This document shows, piece after piece, positions 27,009 through 36,116 of a DNA stretch of 64,000 nucleotides. The stretch lies in assembly GCF_001510665.1 (NCBI RefSeq), contig NZ_LMTI01000002.1:381753-445752 (forward strand), given 5' to 3'. A program made the position numbers and the translations under genes. Below the pieces are notes generated by a model, which saw only the letters and a program-made list of their open reading frames with translations, was not told the DNA's origin and did no database searches. The stretch's first letter is position 1; each line of letters starts with the position of its first letter. The DNA comes from Bacillus sp. FJAT-27445. Lineage in GTDB: Bacteria > Bacillota > Bacilli > Bacillales > Cytobacillaceae.

Positions 27009-28736
27009 ATGGAAAGAAGATTTTTATTGCTGCTAGCATGCTGCATATTGGTAATCGGGACAGTTTTCCCCTTAAAGGAAGCCGCTGCCGGCCAAACAGC
27101 CGCCGCGGCCGTCGACAGCCTCAATATCCGGAGCGGGCCGGGCTTAAGCTTTAAAGTGGTATCCACAGCTAAAAAGGGCGCCAAATTTCCGATTATCGGC
27201 GAATCGGACGAATGGACCCAGCTGCAGCTGCCTTCAGGCGGGACAGGCTGGGCGGCAAACTGGCTTTTAACGCGAAAAAGTGAAAGCACTGCCGCAGTAT
27301 CGTCCGTGGATAATTTGAGGATTAGAAATGGACCCGGCAATGGCTATGGAGTTTTAGGCTATTTGGCTAAAGGACAAGCTGTCAATGTTATGGAAAAAGA
27401 CGGGGAATGGTGCAGGATAACAAGCACTTCGGGTAATGGCTGGGTTTCGGCCCAATTCCTGAATGGGTCGGTAAAGGACGAAAAAAAGGAAGCGGTCAAT
27501 CCGCCTTCATCGGAAGAACAGGCCATGAAAACAGTCAATGCCGATCTCCTGAATGTTCGTTCAGAAGCTTCCCTTACTAGCACTCTTATCGGCAAACTGG
27601 CCAATGGCACGAAGGTTGAAGTAATATCGGAAGGGAACGGCTGGGCCCTTATTTCATTTTCGGGTAAAAAAGGCTGGGTAAGCTCTGAATTCCTATCATC
27701 ACCGGTTAATGAAACTGTCCAAACCGCGCCAAAGCCAGCTGGGGTTACAGGTACCGTTACAGCAACTGCTTTGAGCGTACGAAATGAAGGTTCGCTCAGT
27801 GGCAAAATCGTTGCCACTGTAAATAAGGGACAGACTTTCAATATCTTGGCGGAAGCGAATAATTGGGCTAAAATTGAATACATGCCAGGCAAGGCTGGAT
27901 GGGTCGCCGGTTGGTACCTGAATAAAGCAGCGGCAGGAACAGCACCCGTACCTCAGCAAGTGAAGGAAAGCTGGGCCGCGATTCTCTATGATGGCACAAA
28001 TATCCGCCACAAAGCATCTCTCGATTCGAAAGTTGTCGCCCGTGCAAACAAAGGATCCGAGTTCAGGATTAAAAACATTTCCGGAAGCTGGTATGAAATC
28101 GAACTCAAGGGCGGCCAAACGGGGTTTGTCGCAGGATGGATCGTCGAGGTATCGGGCCTGGCCCCGCAAATAAATAAATCGGGCGGGGAAGCATACTTGA
28201 AAAACAAGGTGATTGTCCTTGACCCTGGCCATGGAGGGATAGACAATGGCACGACCGGGGTAAGGGGCACCTATGAAAAAGGGCTCACCTTGAAGACTGC
28301 CAATCTCGTCTATACGAAACTGGCCGCAAAAGGCGCGAAGGTCATCATGACAAGGGACCGGGACACCTATTTATCGCTGCCGTCACGTGTCAGTTCGGCC
28401 CACAACCATGGTGCCGACGCGTTCATCAGCATCCATTATGATTCCAACTATGACCGAAGCGTAAGAGGAATGACTACATACTATTACCATTCCTATCAAA
28501 AAAATCTTGCCGGAGCTCTCCAGGCATCTGCCTCAAGCACTACAAAGTCGATCAGCAGAGGGGCCAGATTTGGGGATTACCACGTCATCAGGGAAAACAA
28601 GCAGGCTGCCGCATTGATTGAACTTGGCTATTTAAGCAACGCCGAGGAAGAAATGGCTGTCCTCTCAAATTATTTCCAGGACGCAGCATCCACTGGGATC
28701 GTTGAAGGGCTTGCACGGTATTTTAAAGAGAATTGA
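27009..28736 (+). CDS. yrvJ: secreted N-acetylmuramoyl-L-alanine amidase with SH3b repeats (YrvJ-like)
   Basis: Cell-wall hydrolase that cuts the lactyl-peptide bond. A signal peptide (residues 1-25, RRFLLLLACCILVIGTVF) is followed by five bacterial SH3 domains, each opening with an N-[IV]-R type motif: SLNIRSGPG, NLRIRNGPG, LLNVRSEAS, ALSVRNEGS and TNIRHKAS. The C-terminal Amidase_3 domain (about residues 398-575) has its zinc and catalytic residues in DPGHGG, YEKGLTL, SIHYD and LIELGYLSN. The ATG at 27009 follows AGGAGG by 6 nt. The gene is followed by a terminator and then array 2. Confidence 0.95.
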   Translation: MERRFLLLLACCILVIGTVFPLKEAAAGQTAAAAVDSLNIRSGPGLSFKVVSTAKKGAKFPIIGESDEWTQLQLPSGGTGWAANWLLTRKSESTAAVSSVDNLRIRNGPGNGYGVLGYLAKGQAVNVMEKDGEWCRITSTSGNGWVSAQFLNGSVKDEKKEAVNPPSSEEQAMKTVNADLLNVRSEASLTSTLIGKLANGTKVEVISEGNGWALISFSGKKGWVSSEFLSSPVNETVQTAPKPAGVTGTVTATALSVRNEGSLSGKIVATVNKGQTFNILAEANNWAKIEYMPGKAGWVAGWYLNKAAAGTAPVPQQVKESWAAILYDGTNIRHKASLDSKVVARANKGSEFRIKNISGSWYEIELKGGQTGFVAGWIVEVSGLAPQINKSGGEAYLKNKVIVLDPGHGGIDNGTTGVRGTYEKGLTLKTANLVYTKLAAKGAKVIMTRDRDTYLSLPSRVSSAHNHGADAFISIHYDSNYDRSVRGMTTYYYHSYQKNLAGALQASASSTTKSISRGARFGDYHVIRENKQAAALIELGYLSNAEEEMAVLSNYFQDAASTGIVEGLARYFKEN

Positions 28737-28762
28737 TTTACTGCTAATTCGCAGCGTGCCCC

Positions 28763-28825
28763 GGTAGTTTCAATTTACACTTTTTAATGTAAAAAGTCCC
28801 CTTTAATAGAGGGGACTTTTCTTTA
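28763..28825 (+). terminator. yrvJ terminator with a duplicated upstream module
   Basis: AAAGTCCCC (28793-28801) pairs with GGGGACTTTT (28811-28820). Directly upstream is GGTAGTT, then CAATTTACACTTTT, with a small TTTACA/TGTAAA inverted repeat; nearly the same module precedes the niaR terminator at 54783. Both are followed by a TATCGATTAAT array, so module, terminator and array look like one dispersed unit. Confidence 0.8.
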
Positions 28826-28833
28826 TGATGAAG

Positions 28834-28938
28834 ATATCGATTAATTATTTAGGTATATCGATCAATTATTGAGATTTATCGATTAATTATTTAGTTATAT
28901 CGATTAATTAATGAGATTTATCGATTAATACTGAATTT
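28834..28938. repeat. helically phased TATCGA array 2 (ATCGATTAAT type)
   Basis: Five tandem units with an exact 21-bp period: TATCGA cores start at 28834, 28855, 28876, 28897 and 28918. Typical unit start ATATCGATTAATTATTT. It is sandwiched between the yrvJ terminator and the dtd terminator, so it should be largely untranscribed. AT content is very high. Confidence 0.92.
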
Positions 28939-28948
28939 TAGCCAACGA

Positions 28949-28976
28949 AACACCCGCCAGATTCCCGGCGGGTGTT
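28949..28976 (-). terminator. dtd/relA terminator
   Basis: Perfect 10-bp stem AACACCCGCC / GGCGGGTGTT between array 2 and the dtd stop. The minus strand continues TCGTTGGC, so the T-run is short on that side. Confidence 0.75.
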
Positions 28977-28990
28977 CCAATTTTCAAGCA

Positions 28991-29434
28991 TTAAGCCTGA
29001 GTATCCAAAATAAGCGTAACGGGCCCGTCATTAATGAGGCTGACATCCATCATTGCCCCAAACCGGCCAGTCTCAACTTTTATCCCTTTTTCGCGCAGGA
29101 GGGAGTTGAACGTCTCATAAACTGAGTTGGCAAGTTCCGGCTTCGCGGCCGCCATGAAATTCGGTCGGCGGCCTTTCCGGCAGTCCCCGTACAGCGTGAA
29201 TTGGGATACTGACAAAATGTCGCCGCCAACATCAAGGAGGGAAAGATTCATCTTGCCTCCCTCATCCTCGTAAATCCTAAGGTTGACAATCTTTTCAGCC
29301 AAAAAGGCAGCGTCTTTCTCTGTATCGTCATGAGTTACGCCCAGTAAAACGACAAGGCCCTTGGAAATTTCCCCAACTGTCTCCCCGCCAACTGTGACGC
29401 GTGCTTCCTTGCTTCTCTGTACGACTGCTCTCAT
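28991..29434 (-). CDS. dtd: D-aminoacyl-tRNA deacylase
   Basis: Removes D-amino acids (and glycine from tRNA-Ala) mischarged on tRNA. The 147-aa protein begins [15 protein letters not shown] and has the family motifs [20 protein letters not shown] (SQFTL with the catalytic threonine) and [18 protein letters not shown] (the cross-subunit Gly-cisPro-like element appears as NDGPVT). Eleven bases after relA, the arrangement found in B. subtilis, so both are probably on one transcript. Confidence 0.97.
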   Translation of the reverse strand: MRAVVQRSKEARVTVGGETVGEISKGLVVLLGVTHDDTEKDAAFLAEKIVNLRIYEDEGGKMNLSLLDVGGDILSVSQFTLYGDCRKGRRPNFMAAAKPELANSVYETFNSLLREKGIKVETGRFGAMMDVSLINDGPVTLILDTQA

Positions 29435-29445
29435 TGTGAAACTCC

Positions 29446-31644
29446 TTAGTTCATTATTCTCCGAACCGAATAAATATCGGGAATTTGTTTTATCCTATCA
29501 ACGACCCTTTGCAAATGGGCCACATTATGAATCGCTATCAACATGTTGATGGTCGCCATTTTATTTCGGTCAGACCTTCCGGAAACGGCGGTTATATCCG
29601 TTTTTGTTTCATTGACAGCCTGCAGGACTTCATTGAGAAGGCCTCGCCGGTCAAAGCCGTTAATTTCAATCTCAACATTGTATTCCTTCCGGTCATTGAA
29701 AGCGGACTCCCATTCAACAGGTATGAGCCTTGATTGGTCTTCACCCGGGTCGATATTCGGGCAATCCAACCTGTGTACCGATACTCCGCGCCCTTTTGTT
29801 ATAAACCCGATAATTTCATCGCCTGGTACCGGATTGCAGCATTTGGACAGCCTGATTAATAGGTTATCGATGCCCGCAACTCTGACACCGGAATCGCGCT
29901 TTTTCACAGCGGGAGGCGGTGTTTTCAGATCGGTAAGAGCGGTGGCAATCGTGGCTTCCTGTTCCTGGTCTCGCTTTTTCCGCCATTTTTCAGTCAGCCG
30001 GTTAGCGACCTGGAGAGCGGTTACCCCGTTATAGCCGACAGCCGCGAACATATCCTCTTCATTCATAAAGTTGAATTTTTCAGCGACTTTTTTAATATTT
30101 TCGGTAGTCAGGATTTCTTTCAAATCAAAATTCATTGCACGGATCTCTTTTTCAATCAGTTCCTTGCCCTTGTCGATATTTTCATCCCGCCGCTGTTTTT
30201 TGAAAAATTGGCGGATTTTGTTTTTTGCCTGTGAGGTTTGAGCGAGCTTCAGCCAATCCTGGCTTGGCCCATAGGAGTGTTTGGATGTTAAAATTTCAAT
30301 GATATCCCCGGTCTTCAGCTTATAATCAAGCGTGACCATTTTCCCGTTCACCTTCGCCCCAATGGTCTTGTTTCCAATTTCCGAGTGAATCCGGTAAGCA
30401 AAATCAATTGGCACCGAGCCGGATGGAAGTTCAATGACATCCCCTTTTGGAGTGAAAATGAATACCATATCGGAAAATAAATCAATTTTAAGCGACTCCA
30501 TAAATTCTTCGGCATTCGCAGTATCATTCTGGAATTCAAGAATATTTCTGAACCAAGTCAGCTTTTGGTCGAAGGAAGAACTTTCACTGATGTTCTTTCC
30601 TTCCTTGTATGCCCAGTGGGCGGCAATACCGAATTCGGCAATCCGGTGCATCTCGCTCGTCCTGATTTGGACTTCCAGCGGGTCGCCTTTCGGGCCGATA
30701 ACGGTCGTATGGAGGGATTGGTACATATTCGGCTTTGGCATGGCGATATAATCCTTAAACCGGCCTGGCATTGGCTTCCAGCATGTGTGGATAATGCCAA
30801 GCACGGCATAACAATCCTTGATGCTGTTGACGACGATCCTGACAGCAAGCAAATCATAGATTTCGCTAAATTGCTTGTTCTGCAAAACCATCTTCCGGTA
30901 AATGCTGTAAATGTGTTTAGGGCGCCCGGAGATTTCCGCCTTAATTGAAACCTCTTTTACACGCTCCTTAACCTCATTAATAACATCGTCAAGATATTGC
31001 TCACGCTCAGCACGCTTTTTCTTCATAAGGTTAACAATCCGGTAATATTGCTGCGGATTCAAGTACCTTAATGCAGTATCCTCGAGTTCCCACTTAATTT
31101 TCGAAATACCGAGCCTGTGGGCAAGCGGCGCGAAAATTTCCAATGTCTCATTGGCAATACGCTGCTGCTTTTCAAAAGGAAGATGCTTCAGCGTCCGCAT
31201 ATTATGCAGGCGGTCCGCCAGTTTTATCAAAATGACCCGGATATCCTCGGCCATAGCAACAAACATTTTCCGGTGGTTTTCCGCCTGCTGTTCCTCATGT
31301 GATTTATATTTAATTTTTCCCAGCTTCGTCACGCCATCAACAAGCATTGCAACTTCATGATTAAATTCCGTTTGGATATCATTGAGCGATACGGCTGTAT
31401 CCTCAACGACATCATGAAGGAAACCCGCGGCAACCGTAGCGGGATCCATCTCCAGGTCTGCCAGGATGCCTGCTACCTGGATGGGATGGATGATATACGG
31501 TTCACCCGATTTCCGGAATTGGTCATGATGGGCCCAGGCAGCATACTCGTAAGCTTTCCTTACAAGCGCGACATGCTCCTCATTTAAATAGGCCTTTGTC
31601 TTGTCGATGACTTGTTCGGCGGTTAGCACCTGATCGTTCGCCAT
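29446..31644 (-). CDS. relA: bifunctional (p)ppGpp synthetase/hydrolase RelA
   Basis: Long Rel enzyme of the stringent response, 732 aa against 734 in B. subtilis. Order of domains: hydrolase HD domain (HPIQVAGIL and [10 protein letters not shown], about residues 50-155), synthetase domain (about 240-350, with [16 protein letters not shown]), TGS (about 400-460, [17 protein letters not shown]), a helical region, the zinc-finger/conserved-Cys segment [16 protein letters not shown], and a C-terminal ACT domain. The HD residues are intact, so both activities are expected. A hairpin with a T6 run lies 40-70 nt upstream of its start. Confidence 0.97.
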   Translation of the reverse strand: MANDQVLTAEQVIDKTKAYLNEEHVALVRKAYEYAAWAHHDQFRKSGEPYIIHPIQVAGILADLEMDPATVAAGFLHDVVEDTAVSLNDIQTEFNHEVAMLVDGVTKLGKIKYKSHEEQQAENHRKMFVAMAEDIRVILIKLADRLHNMRTLKHLPFEKQQRIANETLEIFAPLAHRLGISKIKWELEDTALRYLNPQQYYRIVNLMKKKRAEREQYLDDVINEVKERVKEVSIKAEISGRPKHIYSIYRKMVLQNKQFSEIYDLLAVRIVVNSIKDCYAVLGIIHTCWKPMPGRFKDYIAMPKPNMYQSLHTTVIGPKGDPLEVQIRTSEMHRIAEFGIAAHWAYKEGKNISESSSFDQKLTWFRNILEFQNDTANAEEFMESLKIDLFSDMVFIFTPKGDVIELPSGSVPIDFAYRIHSEIGNKTIGAKVNGKMVTLDYKLKTGDIIEILTSKHSYGPSQDWLKLAQTSQAKNKIRQFFKKQRRDENIDKGKELIEKEIRAMNFDLKEILTTENIKKVAEKFNFMNEEDMFAAVGYNGVTALQVANRLTEKWRKKRDQEQEATIATALTDLKTPPPAVKKRDSGVRVAGIDNLLIRLSKCCNPVPGDEIIGFITKGRGVSVHRLDCPNIDPGEDQSRLIPVEWESAFNDRKEYNVEIEINGFDRRGLLNEVLQAVNETKTDITAVSGRSDRNKMATINMLIAIHNVAHLQRVVDRIKQIPDIYSVRRIMN

Positions 31645-31683
31645 GAAATCACCTTTGTTTCGTATTAGGAAAAGATTCTTTTT

Positions 31684-31713
31684 AAAAAACTGCCGTAATT
31701 ACCAATAGGGCAG
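31684..31713 (-). terminator. terminator-like hairpin in the relA leader
   Basis: On the minus strand CTGCC (31709-31713) pairs with GGCAG (31690-31694) across a 14-nt loop and is followed by six T (31684-31689), ending 39 bp before the relA ATG. The 5-bp stem is weak. It could be an attenuator or a leftover end of an upstream transcript; the rest of 31714-31921 is AT-rich leader with no gene. Confidence 0.35.
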
Positions 31714-31922
31714 CCTTTGCCTCAGTTCTATGATTAAATTAGAATGATTGTTACTATTATCGAGAAAAAAAACAAAGATGTAAAGGGAAAGGACGGTATT
31801 TTTCCAGGATAGCAAGAATTTCCCGGTATTTCGGCCAGTTCTTTCTTTATTTTGGAAAATTAACTTAGCTACTATAGAGATGTTAGTGGATATATTTGCC
31901 ATAGAAGATGATAAAATCAAGA

Positions 31923-31942
31923 GAGCACCCGTGTGAGTGCTC
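31923..31942 (-). terminator. terminator after apt
   Basis: GAGCAC / GTGCTC stem with an 8-nt loop, 10 bp after the apt stop, followed by a moderately T-rich tail on the minus strand. Confidence 0.6.
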
Positions 31943-31951
31943 CCCTCGTAA

Positions 31952-32464
31952 CTAAAACTGCATCAAAGTCAATAAATCGTATCCTTCAAGCTTTTTGCGG
32001 CCATCCAGGTAACCCAGTTCAATTAAAAACGCGATACCCGCTACAACTCCGCCGAGCTCTTCAACAAGCTTGATTGTTGCCTCAATAGTCCCGCCGGTCG
32101 CAAGAAGGTCGTCTGTGATGAGTACACGCTGTCCTGGCTTAATGGCATCTTTGTGGATTGTCAGGACATCCTTGCCGTATTCAAGGCCATAGCTTACCTT
32201 AATCGTTTCACGTGGCAGCTTGCCTTCCTTCCTTACTGGCGCGAAGCCAATCCCAAGAGAATAAGCTACCGGGCAGCCGATGATGAACCCGCGTGCTTCC
32301 GGGCCGACAATAAGATCAATTTCTCTCTCACGGGCATATTCAACAATTTGGTCAGTCGCATATTTATAGGCTTCCCCATTATCCATCAGGGTCGTAATGT
32401 CCTTAAAGTTAATCCCTGGCTTTGGCCAGTCGGGTACAATGGTTACAAATTGTTTTAAATCCAT
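31952..32464 (-). CDS. apt: adenine phosphoribosyltransferase
   Basis: Salvages adenine to AMP with PRPP. The 170-aa protein begins [17 protein letters not shown] as in B. subtilis and contains the PRPP loop [16 protein letters not shown] (about residues 116-131). Its start overlaps the recJ stop by 10 bp, so translation is coupled. Order recJ-apt-relA links purine salvage and ppGpp metabolism, as in other Bacillus. Confidence 0.98.
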   Translation of the reverse strand: MDLKQFVTIVPDWPKPGINFKDITTLMDNGEAYKYATDQIVEYAREREIDLIVGPEARGFIIGCPVAYSLGIGFAPVRKEGKLPRETIKVSYGLEYGKDVLTIHKDAIKPGQRVLITDDLLATGGTIEATIKLVEELGGVVAGIAFLIELGYLDGRKKLEGYDLLTLMQF

Positions 32465-34821
32465 TCCTTAAGTGCCTCCTCATTTTCAACAGACTCCATC
32501 AGGACTTGGGAGAACCAGCTCCTAAGCTGCTCGTAAGATGAATAGAGCAAATCCTTTTCAAGAGCGATTTGTGCAAATTTCTTTCGGTACGCACCCGACT
32601 CTGTCAGGTCACGTTTGGATGATGATTTCAAAATGGAAATGAATCCATTGTTTATTGTAACAAATTCCAGTTCAAAAAACACCTCGGACATAAAATCAAT
32701 TGTTTCTTTCGTCCAGCCTCTTCTCTTTGCAAGCTGACTGCCATATCTACTTATATCAAAAGGGGAATTTTTCAAAAGAAAGGCATAATACCATTTAAAA
32801 TGGTCCCTGCTTGGCATTGTGCTGAAAAATTCACTTGTTTCTTGGTAAAAAACTGCGTATATCCGTGCCGGGCTTTTCCCGGACAGCAGTTCTTCCAGAA
32901 TTTCCTTGGATGGCGGCAGGTCGGCAAGGACGATGCTCGCCCCGTCAATCCTTGCTGAACTGGCCTCGGCAGTTGAAGAGATTGAGAGAATTTCGTCCTC
33001 AACCCCCTGTTTTCCCACGGAGGCAAGATTGGCTTCATTGAAAACAATGAACGTTTTCTTGATTTCGGGAAGCTTGCCGCGAAGAGAACCAATTGTCCTG
33101 GCTCCTCTAAAATCAAATAGCTGCCAGTTTCTGACGGCAATATCCTGGAGCATAAGCTGGGGCTTCCGGATATTGTTCCATTCATTAATTGACAACTCTC
33201 CTGCGACAGCAACCCTTGAGGATGGGGAAATTTGGTCAGCCAAGGCTCCTATGCCAAAGCCGATCCCGTCCAATGAAGCCTCCCCGTTCGAAAGCGTCAA
33301 TTTTAAGTGGTTGCTGTCGCTACCAATCCTGCGAAGAGAAGTAATGGCGGCATCCTCGATCGATATCCTCGGTTTCGGATTATCCATACCGAATGGAGCC
33401 AGAAGAAGAAGCTCTTCAAGGGCGGAAAGAGTAGCATCAGAAATTGAAATTTCCGCATCCAGCTTAAGTAAGGGGACAAAGTCTTCATCACTCATTTGCA
33501 TTGAAGCAAGGTTATTCAGCCTTGTACGAAAATCGGCTATATCTTCAATCTTTAATGTCATACCCGCCGCCATTGGATGTCCCCCGAAATGCGGAAGGAT
33601 GTCCCTGCATTCAGACAGGTTCTTGAACAAGTCAAAGCCTGGTATGCTCCGAGCTGATCCCTTTGCCAGCCCCTTTTCCAAATCAAAGCTTAGGACAATG
33701 ACCGGCCTGTAATATTTCTCTACAAGCCTTGACGCAACGATTCCTATAACGCCTGCATTCCAGCCCTCATTCCCGACTACAAGCACTTTATTCGCATCGG
33801 GAGGGTAATCTCGATCGACTTGTTCGATCGCCTCTGCGGTTATTTCCTGTACGATTGACTGGCGTTCCTTGTTAAGCCTGTCCATTTCTAGTGCGAGCTC
33901 TTCGGCTTCCAGCACATCACTTGTCAATAGCAGCTTGACCGCCATACTTGCATGTTCAAGCCGTCCGACAGCATTGATTCTCGGAGCAAGTGAAAAACCG
34001 ATTGTTTCTTCATTAATAGTGGCCGGGTCAACCCCCGCACACTTAAAAATTGCCCTTATTCCGATATTTTTCGTAGCCCTCAGCTTTTCAATCCCCGATT
34101 TCGCAATCAGCCGATTTTCCCCCTTCAGGGAAACCAGGTCAGCAATGGTTCCAATTGCCGCAATTTCCAGGAGGTGCTCGGGAACATAGCCATAAAGAGC
34201 ATGGGCAAGTTTAAAAGCAACACCGACACCGGCTAGTTCCCGGAACGGATAGATGCTTTCAGGAAGCTTAGGATGGATGATGGCAAGCGCATCAGGAAGG
34301 ATCGGACCTGGTTCATGGTGGTCGGTGATAATTAAATCAACGCCAAGCTCCCTGGCAATGTCGGCTTCATGAACGCCAGCAATTCCTGTATCCACAGTAA
34401 TGATCAGCTTAAAACCATTTTCAGCCGCTTTTCTAAAGGCAGCTTCATTTGGCCCGTACCCTTCTGTAAACCTGTCAGGTATGTAATAGTCGGCGTTCGC
34501 CCCCAACTCTTTTAACGTAAGCATCAAAACCGTTGTGCTGCTTACTCCGTCGGCATCATAGTCGCCATATATTAAAACAGGTTCCTGCCTATCGATTGCT
34601 CTTTTAATCCGAGAGACTGCCAATTCCATCCCCTTTAGTAGATAAGGATCGTGGAAATTTTCCCCGCCAAATAAAAAAGCCCGTGCGGCTTCAACAGTAT
34701 CCAGCCCCCGGTTTACTAGCATTGAGGAAACAAGGTGAGAAATATTCAATTCCGCCGTTAACTTTTTCGCAATACTTTCATCGGATTCGCGGACAATCCA
34801 TCTTGTTTTCGATTTTAACAA
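32455..34821 (-). CDS. recJ: single-stranded-DNA exonuclease RecJ
   Basis: 5'-3' ssDNA exonuclease used in mismatch repair and recombination. The DHH phosphoesterase motifs are in order: [13 protein letters not shown] (about residue 80), [16 protein letters not shown] (DHH) and the DHHA1 motif [11 protein letters not shown] (about 435). An OB fold follows and a long C-terminal extension typical of Bacillus RecJ completes 788 aa. The TTG at 34821 is preferred because GAGGGG lies 8 nt upstream; the GTG at 34830 touches that site. Confidence 0.95.
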   Translation of the reverse strand: MLKSKTRWIVRESDESIAKKLTAELNISHLVSSMLVNRGLDTVEAARAFLFGGENFHDPYLLKGMELAVSRIKRAIDRQEPVLIYGDYDADGVSSTTVLMLTLKELGANADYYIPDRFTEGYGPNEAAFRKAAENGFKLIITVDTGIAGVHEADIARELGVDLIITDHHEPGPILPDALAIIHPKLPESIYPFRELAGVGVAFKLAHALYGYVPEHLLEIAAIGTIADLVSLKGENRLIAKSGIEKLRATKNIGIRAIFKCAGVDPATINEETIGFSLAPRINAVGRLEHASMAVKLLLTSDVLEAEELALEMDRLNKERQSIVQEITAEAIEQVDRDYPPDANKVLVVGNEGWNAGVIGIVASRLVEKYYRPVIVLSFDLEKGLAKGSARSIPGFDLFKNLSECRDILPHFGGHPMAAGMTLKIEDIADFRTRLNNLASMQMSDEDFVPLLKLDAEISISDATLSALEELLLLAPFGMDNPKPRISIEDAAITSLRRIGSDSNHLKLTLSNGEASLDGIGFGIGALADQISPSSRVAVAGELSINEWNNIRKPQLMLQDIAVRNWQLFDFRGARTIGSLRGKLPEIKKTFIVFNEANLASVGKQGVEDEILSISSTAEASSARIDGASIVLADLPPSKEILEELLSGKSPARIYAVFYQETSEFFSTMPSRDHFKWYYAFLLKNSPFDISRYGSQLAKRRGWTKETIDFMSEVFFELEFVTINNGFISILKSSSKRDLTESGAYRKKFAQIALEKDLLYSSYEQLRSWFSQVLMESVENEEALKEWI

Positions 34822-34923
34822 AACGTTCACCCCTCAACTGTTCCATTATACAGGAGAGGGAAAATCTATACAATGAAAAATATGGCACATCCAACTTGGA
34901 ACCTGGCCGTTTATTTCCTCTCC

Positions 34924-35038
34924 AGGCACTTCGCTTTCCGTGGAGCGTCAGTGGAGGCCCCTCGGCGATTGCGCCTGCGGGGTCTCCCCTTGCAGCCGCA
35001 TTCCACAGGAGTCTTCGTGCCTTCCGCTACAATCAACT
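34924..35038. repeat. dispersed palindromic repeat, short form (copy B)
   Basis: About 115 bp between recJ and the DUF4352 gene. It starts CGCTTTCCGTGGAGCGTCAG and ends with TTCCGCTACAATCAACT, matching copy A at both ends, but lacks the internal cassette present in copies A and D. Non-coding and strongly self-complementary. The remaining part of the 34822-35144 gap has no gene. Confidence 0.8.
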
Positions 35039-35144
35039 AGCTTTTCAATTTCATTTGTGTTAAAAAATTCAGCCTATTGGTTAATATTAGAGCTCCTATC
35101 AAAGAAAAAAAGATGGCAAGTAACAATGCCATCTTATTATATAG

Positions 35145-35792
35145 CTATTCTACTTTTAATTTTATTGCTTTACCTGTCATTCCACCACGGGCATGTAAAA
35201 CAAAACCTTTTGCATCAACAGGAACTTCAAAAACAATTTTTCCTGTTAAAGTTAAGCCGGGATTTAATGATTTTAAGAAGAAATCAATATTTCCATCATT
35301 TTCGCCAAGATCATAAGCAATTTGACCATCGGAAGAATAAGTGAACTCCCTACCTTGATCGTCAACTAATTTAAAGCTATTTGCATCCACAGTTATTGCG
35401 TCTTTTTGATTGTTAGTTAGGGATACTTCTACAATTTTATAAACGCCTGAGGCTTTCTTTTTAGTGTATTCATTTCCTACCTCTTGTCTATCTTCAACTG
35501 AACCAACTTTAATTGTTACGTCAGAGGAAACACCTTCATTAGACAAAGGTTTGTCTTCTATCTTTGGTGCTTTTTTACTACTACTATTACTCTCCGGTGT
35601 GCTGCTAGCTGGTTTAGCATTATCATCACCGCCACCTATACTTGCTATGATCCCGATAACAATTAGAACTGTTATACCAATTAGTGCTTTCATAAAAAAG
35701 CCCATTTTTAACTTTTCCCCACAGTGAGGACATCTTTTAGCAGATTTTGCAACTTCTTTACCGCAAGTCTTACAATTTTTCAGTTTTGCCAA
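35145..35792 (-). CDS. membrane-anchored zinc-ribbon protein with DUF4352-type domain
   Basis: A 215-aa protein not present at this site in B. subtilis. The N terminus is a zinc ribbon (Cys 7, 10, 21, 24 in CKTCGKEVAKSAKRCPHCGE), followed by a transmembrane segment (about 31-52, ALIGITVLIVIGIIASI), a Ser/Pro/Lys-rich linker and an extracellular beta-rich domain with DUF4352-like features (YKIVEVSLTNNQKDAITVDANSF, SLNPGLTLTGKIVFEVP). Codon and base use is more AT-rich than the neighbours, suggesting acquisition. DUF4352 proteins are often lipoprotein- or membrane-linked and of unknown role. Confidence 0.75.
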   Translation of the reverse strand: MAKLKNCKTCGKEVAKSAKRCPHCGEKLKMGFFMKALIGITVLIVIGIIASIGGGDDNAKPASSTPESNSSSKKAPKIEDKPLSNEGVSSDVTIKVGSVEDRQEVGNEYTKKKASGVYKIVEVSLTNNQKDAITVDANSFKLVDDQGREFTYSSDGQIAYDLGENDGNIDFFLKSLNPGLTLTGKIVFEVPVDAKGFVLHARGGMTGKAIKLKVE

Positions 35793-35968
35793 TTCTATCT
35801 CCCCTATTCTCTTATGTATAAAAGCAATACCTTACAATTATATTATAATTTGCAAAATATTGGAACATCAAACCGAAATAATTATATTGCAAAGACTTTG
35901 AGGTTAGAAGTACTTGGGTTACTTACTCAATTATTGAAAAAGTATTTTGATATCTAAACAAAACGATA

Positions 35969-35997
35969 AAAAAAAACCTCAGGAAATCCTGCGGTTC
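35969..35997 (-). terminator. IS-displaced copy of the secDF terminator
   Basis: Palindrome CAGGAAATCCTG with GGTT/AACC outer arms and an eight-T run on the minus strand (35969-35976). It matches the palindrome left beside secDF at 37722-37743, with the IS between them. This distal copy kept the T-run. Confidence 0.8.
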
Positions 35998-36116
35998 CAG
36001 AGTGTCGACAAAAGGCCGCGAGAGGGCATCTTCTCGCGGCCTTTTGTCATTTTTGTGGAAAATCCCAAGATTAATCGCAAGATAATTTTCCCCAGGACCT
36101 TACTCTTCGAGTATTC

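Noticed and set aside
28834-28938. CRISPR-like array (regular short repeats)
   Set aside because: Units are contiguous 21-bp repeats with no unique spacers and no cas genes in the window. The same applies to the arrays at 22.6, 49.5 and 54.85 kb.
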